64,000 nucleotides of DNA from Salinibacterium sp. (GCA_004297555.1 SCSV01000286.1:44178-108177); one strand, 5' to 3'. Counted from the stretch's first letter, positions 1-8,490 are shown. The notes: generated by a model from the sequence alone, not told the origin. A program made the numbers and translations.

Positions 1-52
1 GAATTACGTACCGCCGAAGGACCTCGGTCTCGAGACTGCCGCCAAGGAGTAG
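1..52 (+). CDS. C-terminus of an unidentified protein (partial)
   Basis: An open frame enters from the left edge and stops at TAG 50-52. The last residues read NYVPPKDLGLETAAKE. Too little remains to assign a family. Its final codons carry the AAGGAG ribosome-binding site of the next gene, so the two are probably co-transcribed. Confidence 0.5.
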   Translation, partial: NYVPPKDLGLETAAKE

Positions 53-55
53 GCC

Positions 56-694
56 GTGGGCATTGGTGGCCGGAAGCCAAAACGCTCACTGACCACCGCA
101 CAGTGGGAAACCATCTACCGCCTCGTCAAATCCGGCCGCACGCAAGTCGAGCTGGCCGCGCGCTACGGCATCGAACAGGGAACCATCAGTCACTACATTC
201 GAAGACGCGAAGGTCGACTGTCGAAATCGGACCGAGAGAGAAACGTCACTAAACAAGTGGACTGTGTCGCGTGCGGCGACATGTTTTCTTCGAAGCACGG
301 AGGAATCGGGGCGGAACTGTGTTGGAAGTGCAATCAGAAACTATGTCGTGACTTCCCGCGTTCTCGCGAGGGTGACCTCCTTCGGGACGTGAGAAAGTGG
401 GCGGCCAAGCATAAGGCAGATGACGAGCAAGCACGCCGCGAGGTGCAACTCCTCTACGGCATGTTCGAATATCGAGAGTTGCCCATCAGACGTGTGACCG
501 AATTGCCGAAGGACAACCTCCCATTGCGAGTTCCAGGACGGAAGTCTCAGTGGCCCATCGACCAGTACTTCGCTGAAATCGAACGTCTCGTGCTGGGTGA
601 GCAGTCTCTGGAGTTTCTACAGCGCCGTAGGGACCAGGAAGCTCGGGTAGTAGTAAGCCGACCAGACCGACCACGGCGACGGACAAGATATTGA
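56..694 (+). CDS. HTH plus zinc-ribbon DNA-binding protein
   Basis: 212 aa from a GTG start, preceded by AAGGAG at 44-49. Residues about 12-50 look like a resolvase/transposase-type helix-turn-helix (pattern LVKSGRTQVELAARYGIEQG). A C-x2-C...C-x2-C cluster (CVAC, then CWKC) follows at about 70-95 and suggests a zinc ribbon. The C-terminus is basic. It could be a regulator or a nuclease-associated DNA-binding protein; no catalytic motif is visible. The function is inferred from the fold pattern only. Confidence 0.65.
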   Translation: MGIGGRKPKRSLTTAQWETIYRLVKSGRTQVELAARYGIEQGTISHYIRRREGRLSKSDRERNVTKQVDCVACGDMFSSKHGGIGAELCWKCNQKLCRDFPRSREGDLLRDVRKWAAKHKADDEQARREVQLLYGMFEYRELPIRRVTELPKDNLPLRVPGRKSQWPIDQYFAEIERLVLGEQSLEFLQRRRDQEARVVVSRPDRPRRRTRY

Positions 695-725
695 CGCGCC
701 ATTCAGTCTCGTACATCGTCAGTTG

Positions 726-1142
726 ATGCTGACCATCGCACTCGTGGCACTCGCACAGCTCGATGGCGGCAGTGCCATCGAGTCGGATGCTGGGCAGGCC
801 TCGACGCTCACTGAGCTGTACGGCAGCTGTCCCGAGGTCGAGTTCGCCGACGGCGGACATGCGGAGTACGCGTTCCCGGTGAAGCGAACCGGCTCCTTTA
901 TCGAGGAGCTGCCACCGGATGCGGGTGCGAGTGCGGATTACGTGCTCCCCTTCCCTCGAGCCCAGCGCACCAGCTGCAGGCTCGCCGCGTGTGAGGCGCG
1001 CGTGGTCGAGCTGGACTCGTGGGGAAACGGACTGCAGTTGCCTTGGTGGGCAGCGCTGTCCATCGCCGTCACTTCAGCTGCGCTTGGTGTCTTGGGCACG
1101 TACGAGCTGTGCGTCCACGTTCCAATTTGTGGTGGACGCTAG
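726..1142 (+). CDS. Small exported or membrane protein with C-terminal helix
   Basis: 138 aa from ATG 726 (an in-frame TTG lies just upstream at 723). The N-terminus is short and hydrophobic (MLTIALVALAQ), like a signal sequence. A single strong membrane helix sits near the C-terminus (about 108-125, WWAALSIAVTSAALGVLG). Several cysteines could form disulphides. No family recognised. It lies next to a multi-helix membrane protein on the opposite strand and could belong to a lysis or envelope module, but that is a guess. Confidence 0.55.
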   Translation: MLTIALVALAQLDGGSAIESDAGQASTLTELYGSCPEVEFADGGHAEYAFPVKRTGSFIEELPPDAGASADYVLPFPRAQRTSCRLAACEARVVELDSWGNGLQLPWWAALSIAVTSAALGVLGTYELCVHVPICGGR

Positions 1143-1145
1143 CTG

Positions 1146-1739
1146 CTAGCTGTTCAACTGCTTGCCCGGGTCCACAGCAGCTGCCACACCAGCAGCGACC
1201 GCGTTCCCCGCGCTCGGCAGCTTCGCCTTGCCGTAGTGCTCCATCGCGTCCTTCACCGCGCCCCAGATGCCGGCGGCCGAGAGGCTCACCGACAGCACCG
1301 TGCGCACCAGCTCGAAGTCGATGGCCTTGCCCGCGAGCAGCGCAGTGCCGAAACCGCCGGCCATCGCGGTGCACGTGTTCAGCACCCAGCCACCGAGCTT
1401 CGTGTCGTAGAGGAAGATGAGCGGCTTGTCGGCGAACGAGTCGTCGGGCAGGAAGTCGTGCAGCTTCTTTCCGAACGCGCGAAACACGGCGACGAACAGA
1501 ACCAGTACCGCGGCTGCAAGCGCGCCCCAGTTCTTCTTCTCCACCGCGTCGAAGATGATGCGCAGGTACACGGTCGGGTCGTCGAGTGAGCTGACGACGG
1601 CGGCGGGCTCCGCAGCGAACGCGATGCCAGCGGCGAACAGGATGAGCGCGATGGCAAGCGTGGTGAGCAGTCGAAGACTGAGCATCAAGCTCGCATGGAG
1701 AAAAGGTGTCTTCTTGAAAGAGTGCAGGAGGTTTTTCAT
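1146..1739 (-). CDS. Multi-helix membrane protein, possible holin
   Basis: 197 aa. A signal-like or first membrane helix (LTTLAIALILFAAGIAFA) is followed by at least two further hydrophobic segments (GALAAAVLVLFVAVF and a Gly/Ala-rich stretch near residues 120-165). The C-terminus is Ala-rich. Length and topology fit phage holins, and a membrane metallopeptidase is encoded divergently next door. No family signature proves this. An internal Met at residue 19 is an alternative start, because no convincing ribosome-binding site precedes the first ATG. Confidence 0.5.
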   Translation of the reverse strand: MKNLLHSFKKTPFLHASLMLSLRLLTTLAIALILFAAGIAFAAEPAAVVSSLDDPTVYLRIIFDAVEKKNWGALAAAVLVLFVAVFRAFGKKLHDFLPDDSFADKPLIFLYDTKLGGWVLNTCTAMAGGFGTALLAGKAIDFELVRTVLSVSLSAAGIWGAVKDAMEHYGKAKLPSAGNAVAAGVAAAVDPGKQLNS

Positions 1740-1818
1740 GGTGGTAGAAGTGTCACTCGGAAAGTTCCAAACGCCGAAATTTCCCCTCTGTCACCCCGAC
1801 ACCTTAAGGCACCTGCAC

Positions 1819-2346
1819 ATGCCCACCATCGAACGCGAATCCGGCCTGAACCTCCCCAACGTAATGACGCCAGGAGCTTGGGTCATCGTGGCTGTTGTTC
1901 TCACCGCGATTGCCCTTGGGGTTGGTGCCATGGTGTGGCAGCTGTGGTCTTCGCGGGTGAAGTGGCAGCCGCTCGGTTTCATGGGCGTGCAGTACTTTGC
2001 CGTGAACGGGTGCGTGAGCGCCGAACGATTGACGGCCGCAGTGGACAAGGCCCGCGCGTTTCTCATCCTCACTGGAAAGTGGAGCACGGCGCAGACCGAC
2101 AAGGCCCTCGGTGGCTTCAACATCTACGTGTTCGACCACGAGACCGAGGCCGGGAAGCCGGGCATCAGTGGCTCTCAGCTGGGCAACGTCGTCAACGTGA
2201 ACCGGAGGCTCACCACTCTGTGCCACGAGATGGGGCACCTTCTGCAGGAGCGCATCGAAGGCATCGTGGACCACAATCACGTGCGCTGGGAGACCGATGG
2301 GTTCGTCAAGGCCGAGCGTGCGTACTCCGACTGGTTGAACGGGTGA
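1819..2346 (+). CDS. Membrane-anchored zinc metallopeptidase-like protein
   Basis: 175 aa. One membrane helix at about 20-42 (WVIVAVVLTAIALGVGAMVW) anchors a soluble domain carrying HEMGH (His136, Glu137, His140), the HExxH zinc-binding motif of metallopeptidases. A DHNH stretch at 151-154 could give further ligands. The start ATG sits in the recurrent CCTGCACATG context. Membrane topology and position suggest cell-envelope processing or virion maturation. Substrate unknown. Confidence 0.65.
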   Translation: MPTIERESGLNLPNVMTPGAWVIVAVVLTAIALGVGAMVWQLWSSRVKWQPLGFMGVQYFAVNGCVSAERLTAAVDKARAFLILTGKWSTAQTDKALGGFNIYVFDHETEAGKPGISGSQLGNVVNVNRRLTTLCHEMGHLLQERIEGIVDHNHVRWETDGFVKAERAYSDWLNG

Positions 2347-2579
2347 AGTACCACCGCACCGACATTGTCGAGGCCGCCATCAAGCGCTTCGGCAAGCGAA
2401 AGAAACTGGCCCTGGAAGAGGTCGGAGGTCTCTTTCGCGTCCGTTCGGTTGGAGGGCCGATGCGCGAGGTCGTCATCGACAGTGTACGGCATCTGATTGA
2501 ACGCGACGTTGTCACCTATGCCGGGCCCTTCAATTCGCTTGCGGAATGCGCGCAGTTCTTCGGTGTGAAGAAGCGCTAG
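2343..2579 (+). CDS. Hypothetical basic protein
   Basis: 78 aa from GTG 2343, which overlaps the stop of the peptidase gene (GTGA), implying translational coupling. It is rich in Lys, Arg and Val, with no membrane helix or known motif. The C-terminal half (FNSLAECAQFFGVKKR) resembles the end of small HTH-like phage proteins, but this is too weak for a call. Confidence 0.5.
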   Translation: MKYHRTDIVEAAIKRFGKRKKLALEEVGGLFRVRSVGGPMREVVIDSVRHLIERDVVTYAGPFNSLAECAQFFGVKKR

Positions 2580-2600
2580 CTGTCACATTTCGCGTGACAG
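2580..2600. promoter_or_regulatory. Inverted repeat CTGTCAC-N7-GTGACAG
   Basis: Perfect 7-bp arms (2580-2586 and 2594-2600) around ATTTCGC, directly after one stop codon and upstream of the oxidoreductase gene. A near copy (CTGTCACTTTCCGTG) lies at 8582-8596 before another gene. It is either an operator or a weak terminator; there is no T-tract. Confidence 0.4.
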
Positions 2601-2635
2601 GTGCGACGTGCTCGTGCTAGTTCTTCGAATCTCAC

Positions 2636-3502
2636 GTGCCTACCAGACCCCTACTCATCGGACGCGGTCCATGGGCCCAGAAGCTCTGTGCGGCTCTCCC
2701 TCCAGGTGTACAGCCAACCATCGACGGTCACATCACGTGCAAGGAGAGCATCCGCGAGGCTCGAGTCCGCGGAAACGACTGCATCATCATCGCTACGAGC
2801 GCGAACTCGCACTACGAGCTGTTGATGCTCGCACTGGAGCAGAAGCTGCCGGTGTTTTGTGAGAAGCCGATGGTGCTGAGGGTGCGTGATGCAGAACGGG
2901 TGGAGAAGGCCTGGGATGCGGCTGACCGACCTCCGTTCCTATGCGATTTCGTCCACCTCTGGTCGCATGGTTTCGAGTACGCGTGGCGGCGATTCACCGC
3001 ACAAGGTGGACTGATGAATGTGGGAGGTGAGTTGAGGCCCACGCCGAAGTTCACTGCCGAATTCAGCGGCCCGGTGAGAAGAAAGGACGCGCACCCGGTC
3101 TGGGACTATGGATGTCATGCCATCGCGATGGCACTGATGCTCGGCTACGACTGCCGTGGGCTGGCACTCTCCAGTGGTCCCGGTGACCGATGGCTTCTTG
3201 AGAACGAGCACGTCGAGGTCATCGTCAACACCAACTCCGATGCGGAGAAACGAGCCTGCGTGAAATTGGAGAAGGTGTTCCTCTACGATGGAGAGACCTG
3301 GGACTTCTACCGGGCCACCGGTCGAGACCAACCGTTCAAGAACTCCGACGCACCACCATTGCAGCGCGCTCTCACGTGGTTCTTGAGCCCCAACAGGGAC
3401 GTGTGGCGTGTCCACCCACGTTCACGTGTCGGCCTGTGGCTCCCGGTGCAGGTCACCCGCGTACTCGAGTCCATCTGCAGCCCAGAATCGCCATTCAAGT
3501 GA
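2636..3502 (+). CDS. Gfo/Idh/MocA-family NAD(P)-dependent oxidoreductase
   Basis: 288 aa from GTG 2636. The N-terminus has a Rossmann-type turn (LLIGRGPWAQKL) and the family hallmark EKPM at 76-79 (Glu-Lys-Pro, where Lys is the usual catalytic residue). The C-terminal half has a WDYGCHAIAMAL helix typical of the family's substrate domain. Members oxidise or reduce sugars and inositols, often nucleotide-linked. At 288 aa it is slightly short for the family (about 330-380). It probably belongs with the sugar genes at 5.35-8.5 kb, although they lie on the other strand. Confidence 0.8.
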   Translation: MPTRPLLIGRGPWAQKLCAALPPGVQPTIDGHITCKESIREARVRGNDCIIIATSANSHYELLMLALEQKLPVFCEKPMVLRVRDAERVEKAWDAADRPPFLCDFVHLWSHGFEYAWRRFTAQGGLMNVGGELRPTPKFTAEFSGPVRRKDAHPVWDYGCHAIAMALMLGYDCRGLALSSGPGDRWLLENEHVEVIVNTNSDAEKRACVKLEKVFLYDGETWDFYRATGRDQPFKNSDAPPLQRALTWFLSPNRDVWRVHPRSRVGLWLPVQVTRVLESICSPESPFK

Positions 3503-3509
3503 GGAGGAG

Positions 3510-3596
3510 AACGTTCGGAACGAGTGCGGTCATCTGAGGCAGGTCCATGGGCACCTCCTTTCGTTGTGAGCCCGCTCAGCACTCGTTCCGAACGTT
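3510..3596. repeat. 18-bp perfect inverted repeat with 51-nt spacer
   Basis: The arm at 3510-3527 (AACGTTCGGAACGAGTGC) is exactly complementary to 3579-3596. It occupies the gap between the oxidoreductase gene and the next gene. No T-tract follows. It would form a long hairpin in RNA and may be a processing site, an attenuator, or the trace of a small mobile element. Confidence 0.6.
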
Positions 3597-3624
3597 GTCT
3601 TCGTCAGTGGTGAAGGAGGAAAGC

Positions 3625-3858
3625 GTGGGACGTCGTTCGCACGGACAGCGCATCACCCAGACGCAGCGTCGAGTGCTCGCGGAGAAGCTGCGCGAGTTGC
3701 TGATGCGAGAACCGAACCTCTCGCGCGACGAGCTGGTGAAGCGAACCGGTGCGCCGTTCGACATGTGCAACTTCATGAAGCGCCGGATGAAGGAAGAGCG
3801 CGAAGCGTTCGAGCGAGCGCGTGGTGAGAACCCATTGATGGAAGCTGGACACGCATGA
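3625..3858 (+). CDS. Small basic hypothetical protein
   Basis: 77 aa from GTG 3625, chosen because a strong AAGGAGG lies 7 nt upstream. It is basic and helical (TQTQRRVLAEKLRELLMR), with a segment like a short HTH (SRDELVKRTGAPFDMCNFM). It may be a small transcription regulator or nucleic-acid-binding protein. Its 3' end overlaps the next gene by 4 nt (ATGA). Confidence 0.6.
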   Translation: MGRRSHGQRITQTQRRVLAEKLRELLMREPNLSRDELVKRTGAPFDMCNFMKRRMKEEREAFERARGENPLMEAGHA

Positions 3859-4205
3859 AGACCCGCGTCGTCAACATCCGTGCCAGCAAGTACGACGTTT
3901 ACGTCGGCCGCGCCGGCAAGGGGCAGAAAGGCACGCACGGGAACCCGTATCTGGTGAGCCCGTCGCAGCCCCGCGGGTCCACGGTGAACACGCTCTACCG
4001 GAACCACTTCAAGTTCAAGGTGGAGAACGACAAGGCCTATCGCGCTGAGGTCGAGAAGCTCGTGGAGCTGAAGCGGAAACAGAACGGAGAGCTGACCCTC
4101 GGATGCTTCTGCGCAGAAGGCACCGCGGTGCTCACCGCCGGCTCTCCACCGTACGTCTGCCACGGGCAGGTCATCGCGGAGTACATCGACGAGAGGTGCC
4201 CATGA
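3855..4205 (+). CDS. DUF4326-like protein
   Basis: 116 aa. The layout matches the DUF4326 family common in phages: VVNIRASKYDVYVGR at the N-terminus, GNPY at about 36-39, then LGCFCAEG and a terminal CHGQVIAEYI, where the Cys and His residues are the conserved core. Function in the family is unproven. It is co-transcribed with neighbours through 4-nt overlaps. Confidence 0.75.
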   Translation: MKTRVVNIRASKYDVYVGRAGKGQKGTHGNPYLVSPSQPRGSTVNTLYRNHFKFKVENDKAYRAEVEKLVELKRKQNGELTLGCFCAEGTAVLTAGSPPYVCHGQVIAEYIDERCP

Positions 4206-4567
4206 ACGAGAGTAGCGGAACGGTTGACGCATTCATGAGACTGATAGGCGCTCAGCTCGCCGAGCGCGCGTGGAAGGACATCTACGAGTTCGGCTCACCC
4301 GAGGCGAAGCAGAAGCTCGCCGATGCAGTGCTGGATGCCCTACCGGAAATGATGCGCTACACCAATGCGAGTGTAGCGACGCGCATCTACCAGATGCCAG
4401 AGGTGAAGTCGGCGATGGAGGCGTACGCGAAGCGCGTCTGCGGCTACATCGACGGGTTCGACCCGGCCTCGCTGGCGGATGAGACAAAGGAGCGAATCCT
4501 CGCCGAGGTGAAGCGCGAGGTCGAGACGAAGCTCCGCGACAACATGATGCTCTACGTGAAGAAGTGA
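4202..4567 (+). CDS. Hypothetical helical protein
   Basis: 121 aa, start ATG 4202 overlapping the previous stop (ATGA). Predicted almost entirely alpha-helical and acidic/basic mixed, without membrane helices or cysteines beyond one. It lies in an operon with DUF4326- and DUF1653-like genes. No family recognised. Confidence 0.6.
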   Translation: MNESSGTVDAFMRLIGAQLAERAWKDIYEFGSPEAKQKLADAVLDALPEMMRYTNASVATRIYQMPEVKSAMEAYAKRVCGYIDGFDPASLADETKERILAEVKREVETKLRDNMMLYVKK

Positions 4568-4965
4568 TGCTGGGCGACGAGCACATCATCGCACCGGCCG
4601 TGCACCGCGAGCGTCGACCCGCGTACGACATGAGCGAGTTCACTGCTTGCCGTGCGATGGACGATGCGAATGACGCAGCGCGCGCTCGGCTCGAGTCCAT
4701 CGCGTTGGATTCGAGCGCACCCATCAAGCTCCCGCGCTGGGCGTGGGACTACTGGCGCCGCATCTTGGGTGGCTACGACACCACACTGCCGACCGGCACT
4801 CGCATCGGGAAACGCTGGTGCCGCGAAGAGTGCACGCGTACTCCCGGTGGCACGTTCTCGCCGACCGGCCGCTACTTCATCGGCGAGTACGGCGTGAGCA
4901 GCAAGGGCGACGGCTTCGTGAGCATCACGTGGTACCCGGTGGAAGTGGACGAAAAGGACAAGTGA
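4567..4965 (+). CDS. Hypothetical soluble protein
   Basis: 132 aa, start ATG 4567 touching the previous stop (TGATG). The centre is Trp-rich (PRWAWDYWRRILGGYD) and the end is rich in beta strands (GEYGVSSKGDGFVSITWYPV). A CREEC pair is present. No known family. The arrangement implies translational coupling. Confidence 0.6.
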   Translation: MLGDEHIIAPAVHRERRPAYDMSEFTACRAMDDANDAARARLESIALDSSAPIKLPRWAWDYWRRILGGYDTTLPTGTRIGKRWCREECTRTPGGTFSPTGRYFIGEYGVSSKGDGFVSITWYPVEVDEKDK

Positions 4966-4966
4966 C

Positions 4967-5353
4967 ATGCCCAACGAACTGAAGCTCGGCGGCACGTACT
5001 GCCACTACAAGACGAAGGGTCTGTATCAGGCGCTGGCCGTGGTGCAGAACAGGCCGCTCAGACCCGGTGAGCAGGTCGTCGAGGTAGCGACGGTGAAGGA
5101 CACCAGCGACGGGCGCAACGACAAGCTCATGAAGCTGTGCCACTCGTTCACCACGGGTCACCTGTTCGTCTTGAACACCGGAGACAGCCCGACCACCCAC
5201 GATGGTTCACTCAACGACCTGATGGCTCTCTACTACTCGTTCTCCGCCAACAACCTCTTCGTGCGAGTGCTGACCGAGTTTGTGGGAGAGGTGGCTGTTG
5301 ACGGAATGACGAATCCTCGATTCGCTCCGCGCTTCGAGCTGCTGTCGCGCTAG
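4967..5353 (+). CDS. DUF1653-like protein
   Basis: 128 aa. The YCHYKTKGLYQALAVVQ opening and the end (FVRVLTEFVGEV...PRFELL) match the layout of DUF1653, small proteins of unknown function often found in phage and plasmid genomes. The middle is longer than usual. The gene converges with the epimerase gene; the two 3' ends overlap by 4 nt. Confidence 0.6.
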   Translation: MPNELKLGGTYCHYKTKGLYQALAVVQNRPLRPGEQVVEVATVKDTSDGRNDKLMKLCHSFTTGHLFVLNTGDSPTTHDGSLNDLMALYYSFSANNLFVRVLTEFVGEVAVDGMTNPRFAPRFELLSR

Positions 5354-6513
5354 TCGATTCCCACGTAGGTCTGCATCGCCCAGCCGAAGAATGAGCGCAA
5401 GCCCTCGTCCAGACCCATGCACGGCGACCAGCCCAGCTCGCGCAGCTTCGTGACGTCGGGGCACCGGCGCTTCGGTTCGGTCTGGTAGTGGTCGGGCGGG
5501 TCGATGAACGAGTACTCGACCTCGTGCCCCGCGGCCGCCACGCACTTCGCGATGAGCTGAGGTACGGAGATTTCGTCCACGTCGAGCCCGACGTTGTAGA
5601 TGCCGGTGCCCTCGGGCGCGTTCTGCACGCCCATCCGCCCGCCGTCGATGGCCACTTTCAAAAATCCCAGTAGCGTGTTCGCCACTGGCGTGTACGTGCG
5701 CTTCGGCAGCCACGGCAGCTCGTCGAGTGACTTGCCCTGCTCAGTCCACGTGCGCAGTCCTGGGGCGAACACCTTCATCTTCTTCTTGCCCTTCATCGCG
5801 CTCGCGATGCGCGGCAGGATGCGCCGGTCGACCTCGGCCATGCCGGGTCCGAACGAGTTGAAGATGCGCACCACGCTCACGTGCGTGTCGTGCTTCTGTC
5901 CCTCGACGTAGCAGAGCGTCTCCGCCATCAGCTTCGAGACGTCGTAGCAGCTGCGCTCGGAGCAACTCGGAATCGCTCCGACGTACGTCTCCGGTGTCGG
6001 CACGACGTCAGCCGTCTGGTACACCTCGGAGCTGCTCGTGAACATGAACCGGGCGCCGTGCTCGCGTGCATACCGAAGCAGCGTGCGCGTTCCGTCCACA
6101 CTCACCGCGATGGTCTCTTCCGGCAGCTTCTTGTACCAGTACGGGGACGCGATGCCCGCCAGATGCCAGATGTGGGTGAACTTCCGACCACCGAACAGCA
6201 ACCCTCCCGCGTGCGTGAGGTCGCACTTGTACGTGGTGAGGTGCGGCTCGTTGCGCCACTCCTCGACTCGCGGTTCCTCGTTGCCGACCGCGTAGCTGTC
6301 TGCCGCGACGATGGAGATGGGAGCCCGAAGACCGGCGTCCTCGCGGTTCAGCTGCAGTAGGGTCTCAACTACGTAACGGCCGAAGAAGCCACGAGCGCCT
6401 GTGACGAGCACACGCGCCCCGTCGAGCTTTGCGCCAGCCATTCCCAACGCCTTCAGTGCAGCTTCGACGAGCGGCTTTCGTGCTTCGCGGTCGAACGACG
6501 TTCCGGCTTCCAT
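5350..6513 (-). CDS. NAD-dependent sugar epimerase/decarboxylase (extended SDR)
   Basis: 387 aa. GARGFFG (39-45) is the Rossmann NAD-binding loop, SSSEVY holds the catalytic Ser/Thr, and YDVSK (190-194) is the YxxxK pair. Local similarity (ASPYWY, SCYDVSKLMAETLC, RIFNSFGPGM) resembles UDP-glucuronate decarboxylase/UDP-xylose synthase or dTDP-glucose 4,6-dehydratase. About 30 extra N-terminal residues precede the fold, so Met25 is an alternative start. It is the last gene of a minus-strand cassette with a C-methyltransferase and a cupin, which points to synthesis of a modified nucleotide sugar. Confidence 0.85.
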   Translation of the reverse strand: MEAGTSFDREARKPLVEAALKALGMAGAKLDGARVLVTGARGFFGRYVVETLLQLNREDAGLRAPISIVAADSYAVGNEEPRVEEWRNEPHLTTYKCDLTHAGGLLFGGRKFTHIWHLAGIASPYWYKKLPEETIAVSVDGTRTLLRYAREHGARFMFTSSSEVYQTADVVPTPETYVGAIPSCSERSCYDVSKLMAETLCYVEGQKHDTHVSVVRIFNSFGPGMAEVDRRILPRIASAMKGKKKMKVFAPGLRTWTEQGKSLDELPWLPKRTYTPVANTLLGFLKVAIDGGRMGVQNAPEGTGIYNVGLDVDEISVPQLIAKCVAAAGHEVEYSFIDPPDHYQTEPKRRCPDVTKLRELGWSPCMGLDEGLRSFFGWAMQTYVGID

Positions 6514-6562
6514 GAGGTGCAGCTCACGTTTCGTCCGTCCCTGGGGGTGTGGTTACAACGTA

Positions 6563-7816
6563 CTACTTCTCTGCCTGCTCGAACGGCACGACGATTTGGT
6601 TGTGCTCGAAGCCCATTTCGCGAAGGCGCATGACGATGCCCTCAGCGAAGTTCCATGCTCCGACGAGCACGGTGTCGACCGTGCCGCCTCCCTTCGCGTG
6701 ACGTTTGAGGTGGTCGACCCCCACCACCGGAAGTCCCGTACCCGGAGTGAACAGACCCTGCTTGAGCGGTGAGTCGTCCACCACGTAGGCGAAGTCGACG
6801 CCTTTGTTGAGCCCCAACCCGTACAGGAGCGTGGTGAGCTTCGCAGGTGCGCCGTAGATGACCACGCGCTTGCCCTCGAGCAACGAGCGCAGACGCTCGC
6901 GCTCCGCGTCCATTTTCTCTTTGAGCACGCCCCAGCTCATTGCCCAGTCGCGACGGGATTCGGTCTCGATGAAGTGGTAGACGCGAAAGTCTGGGTGAAG
7001 GTGAGGCCGCGTGGGAACTTCTCCAGACCGTTCGACCCACACGCGTAACGAGCCACCATGCGTCGGTACCAACTCAATGTCGACCACCGCCCATGGGGTG
7101 TGCTCGTGCAGGTGATTCACCAGCTCCGTGGCGCGCCAGTACGAAACGTGTTCATGGTAGGTCATGTCGAACATCCCGCCGTCGAGCAGCGAGCCCAGGT
7201 ACTGCACTTCGAACGCGCCAGCCTTCGCTCCGGTCAGCGCCAGCGCGTTCAACGTGCCCACGAAATCGTTGATGTGGGCGAGGACGTTGTTCGCGGTCCA
7301 GAAGTCCATGTTGAAGAGTCGACGCTCGTTGACGAGCTTCTCCGAGAAGAACCCGTGGCTGACGTTGAGCCCTTCCTTCAAGCATTGCTTGACGAGATTC
7401 TCGGCGGGCTCGACTCCGAAGACCTCCGCGCTCCTCGAGCACTTCGCCGCGTTGTACATCGCATGCAGCATCGTGCCGTCGTTCGAGCCGACTTCGAGGA
7501 AGCTGTTCGTATCCGGAAACCGCCGCACGATTTCCTCGGCGTACTCCTTGAAGTGTTGGCGGAACGATTGAGCCGTGCCGCTCGCGTACGCGTAGTTCTG
7601 AAACATCAGCTTGGGGTCAACAACAGTACCCAATTGATGGTGACCGCACCGCTCGCAGCAGTTGACGTCGAGCGGGAACTTCTCCAGCGCCACCGACTCC
7701 TCTCGCGTCTTCATGAACGAGTTCGCGAGAGGAGTCGGCGGTAGATGGAGTACGGCCGCCAGCTTGTCGTTGTTGCAGAGACGACACGTTGTGCGCTGGC
7801 GGTACTTCACGGTCAA
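6563..7816 (-). CDS. Sugar C-methyltransferase (SAM-dependent)
   Basis: 417 aa from TTG 7816, overlapping the cupin stop (TTGA); GTG 7810 is also possible. Domain order matches deoxysugar C-methyltransferases such as TylC3 and NovU: an N-terminal zinc site (CRLC 11-14, CERC 54-57), a SAM fold with FLEVGSNDGT (about 106-115), the catalytic-region YHEHVSYW (220-227), and a C-terminal Rossmann-like domain (GAPAKLTTLL). These enzymes methylate a carbon of a 4-keto-sugar nucleotide. Together with the epimerase and cupin it implies a branched deoxysugar, likely added to virion or host surface glycan. Confidence 0.88.
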   Translation of the reverse strand: MTVKYRQRTTCRLCNNDKLAAVLHLPPTPLANSFMKTREESVALEKFPLDVNCCERCGHHQLGTVVDPKLMFQNYAYASGTAQSFRQHFKEYAEEIVRRFPDTNSFLEVGSNDGTMLHAMYNAAKCSRSAEVFGVEPAENLVKQCLKEGLNVSHGFFSEKLVNERRLFNMDFWTANNVLAHINDFVGTLNALALTGAKAGAFEVQYLGSLLDGGMFDMTYHEHVSYWRATELVNHLHEHTPWAVVDIELVPTHGGSLRVWVERSGEVPTRPHLHPDFRVYHFIETESRRDWAMSWGVLKEKMDAERERLRSLLEGKRVVIYGAPAKLTTLLYGLGLNKGVDFAYVVDDSPLKQGLFTPGTGLPVVGVDHLKRHAKGGGTVDTVLVGAWNFAEGIVMRLREMGFEHNQIVVPFEQAEK

Positions 7817-8490
7817 GCCTCCTGCGGAGCGCCGGCAGTCGGGGTCTCAGCCGGAGGCGGAGGAGGCGGAGCCTCGGTGTTCACCGGCACGGGCACCTCG
7901 ACCTTCGGCAGCATCAGCGGCACGCTCAGCCGCACGAGGTCCTGCTCGTACTCGGTCGGCGTACGCGAGAGCCGGCCGAGCGTCAGGAAGATGGTGTCCT
8001 CCGGGAAGTACATCGCGTGCTCCATCTTCGGACCGGTGTACATCCCGTAGCCCTCCTGCACGATGAACTTTTCCGGCGTCTCGATGCTCCCGACCGGCCG
8101 CTCGTAGTACTCGATGCGGCCCTTCACCACGAAGCAGAGGTGAGCGTCCTCCTTGTGGTAGTGGTTCGCGCGCACCGTGTTCGCCTTCGAGGTGATGACG
8201 GCCACCGCGCCGACGGGCTCGTGGAGGACGTTCTGGATGAGACCGCGCTCGTCGACGTGCTTCAGGAAGCTGTCGAGCATGGGTGTGCCGGACGATTCGC
8301 GGTAGGCCTCGAGCCTCGCGAATGTCTTCGCCACGCGGTCGAGCACGATGGCGGAAGGAATCTCACGCTCACGCGCCTCTTTCGTGTACTTCATCCCCAT
8401 TGCGGGGTCGACCTTCTTCCCGCTGGCGAATCTCACCGGCTTCGCAGCCTTCTTCGCCCTCAACGTCTTCGCCTTCTTCTTCTTCGCCAT
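7813..8490 (-). CDS. Cupin-domain protein (sugar isomerase-like)
   Basis: 225 aa. The cupin core has the metal-type motif HYHKEDAH (His110, His112, Glu114, His117) followed by FVVKGRIEYYE and a later GYGMYTGPKMEHAM. Such cupins in sugar clusters act as epimerases or ketoisomerases. The N-terminus is a Lys/Ala-rich tail (about 20 residues) and the C-terminus is Pro-rich, both unusual for a plain enzyme. The start has the CCTGCACATG context. It is first in the cassette, behind a good minus-strand promoter. Confidence 0.8.
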   Translation of the reverse strand: MAKKKKAKTLRAKKAAKPVRFASGKKVDPAMGMKYTKEAREREIPSAIVLDRVAKTFARLEAYRESSGTPMLDSFLKHVDERGLIQNVLHEPVGAVAVITSKANTVRANHYHKEDAHLCFVVKGRIEYYERPVGSIETPEKFIVQEGYGMYTGPKMEHAMYFPEDTIFLTLGRLSRTPTEYEQDLVRLSVPLMLPKVEVPVPVNTEAPPPPPPAETPTAGAPQEA

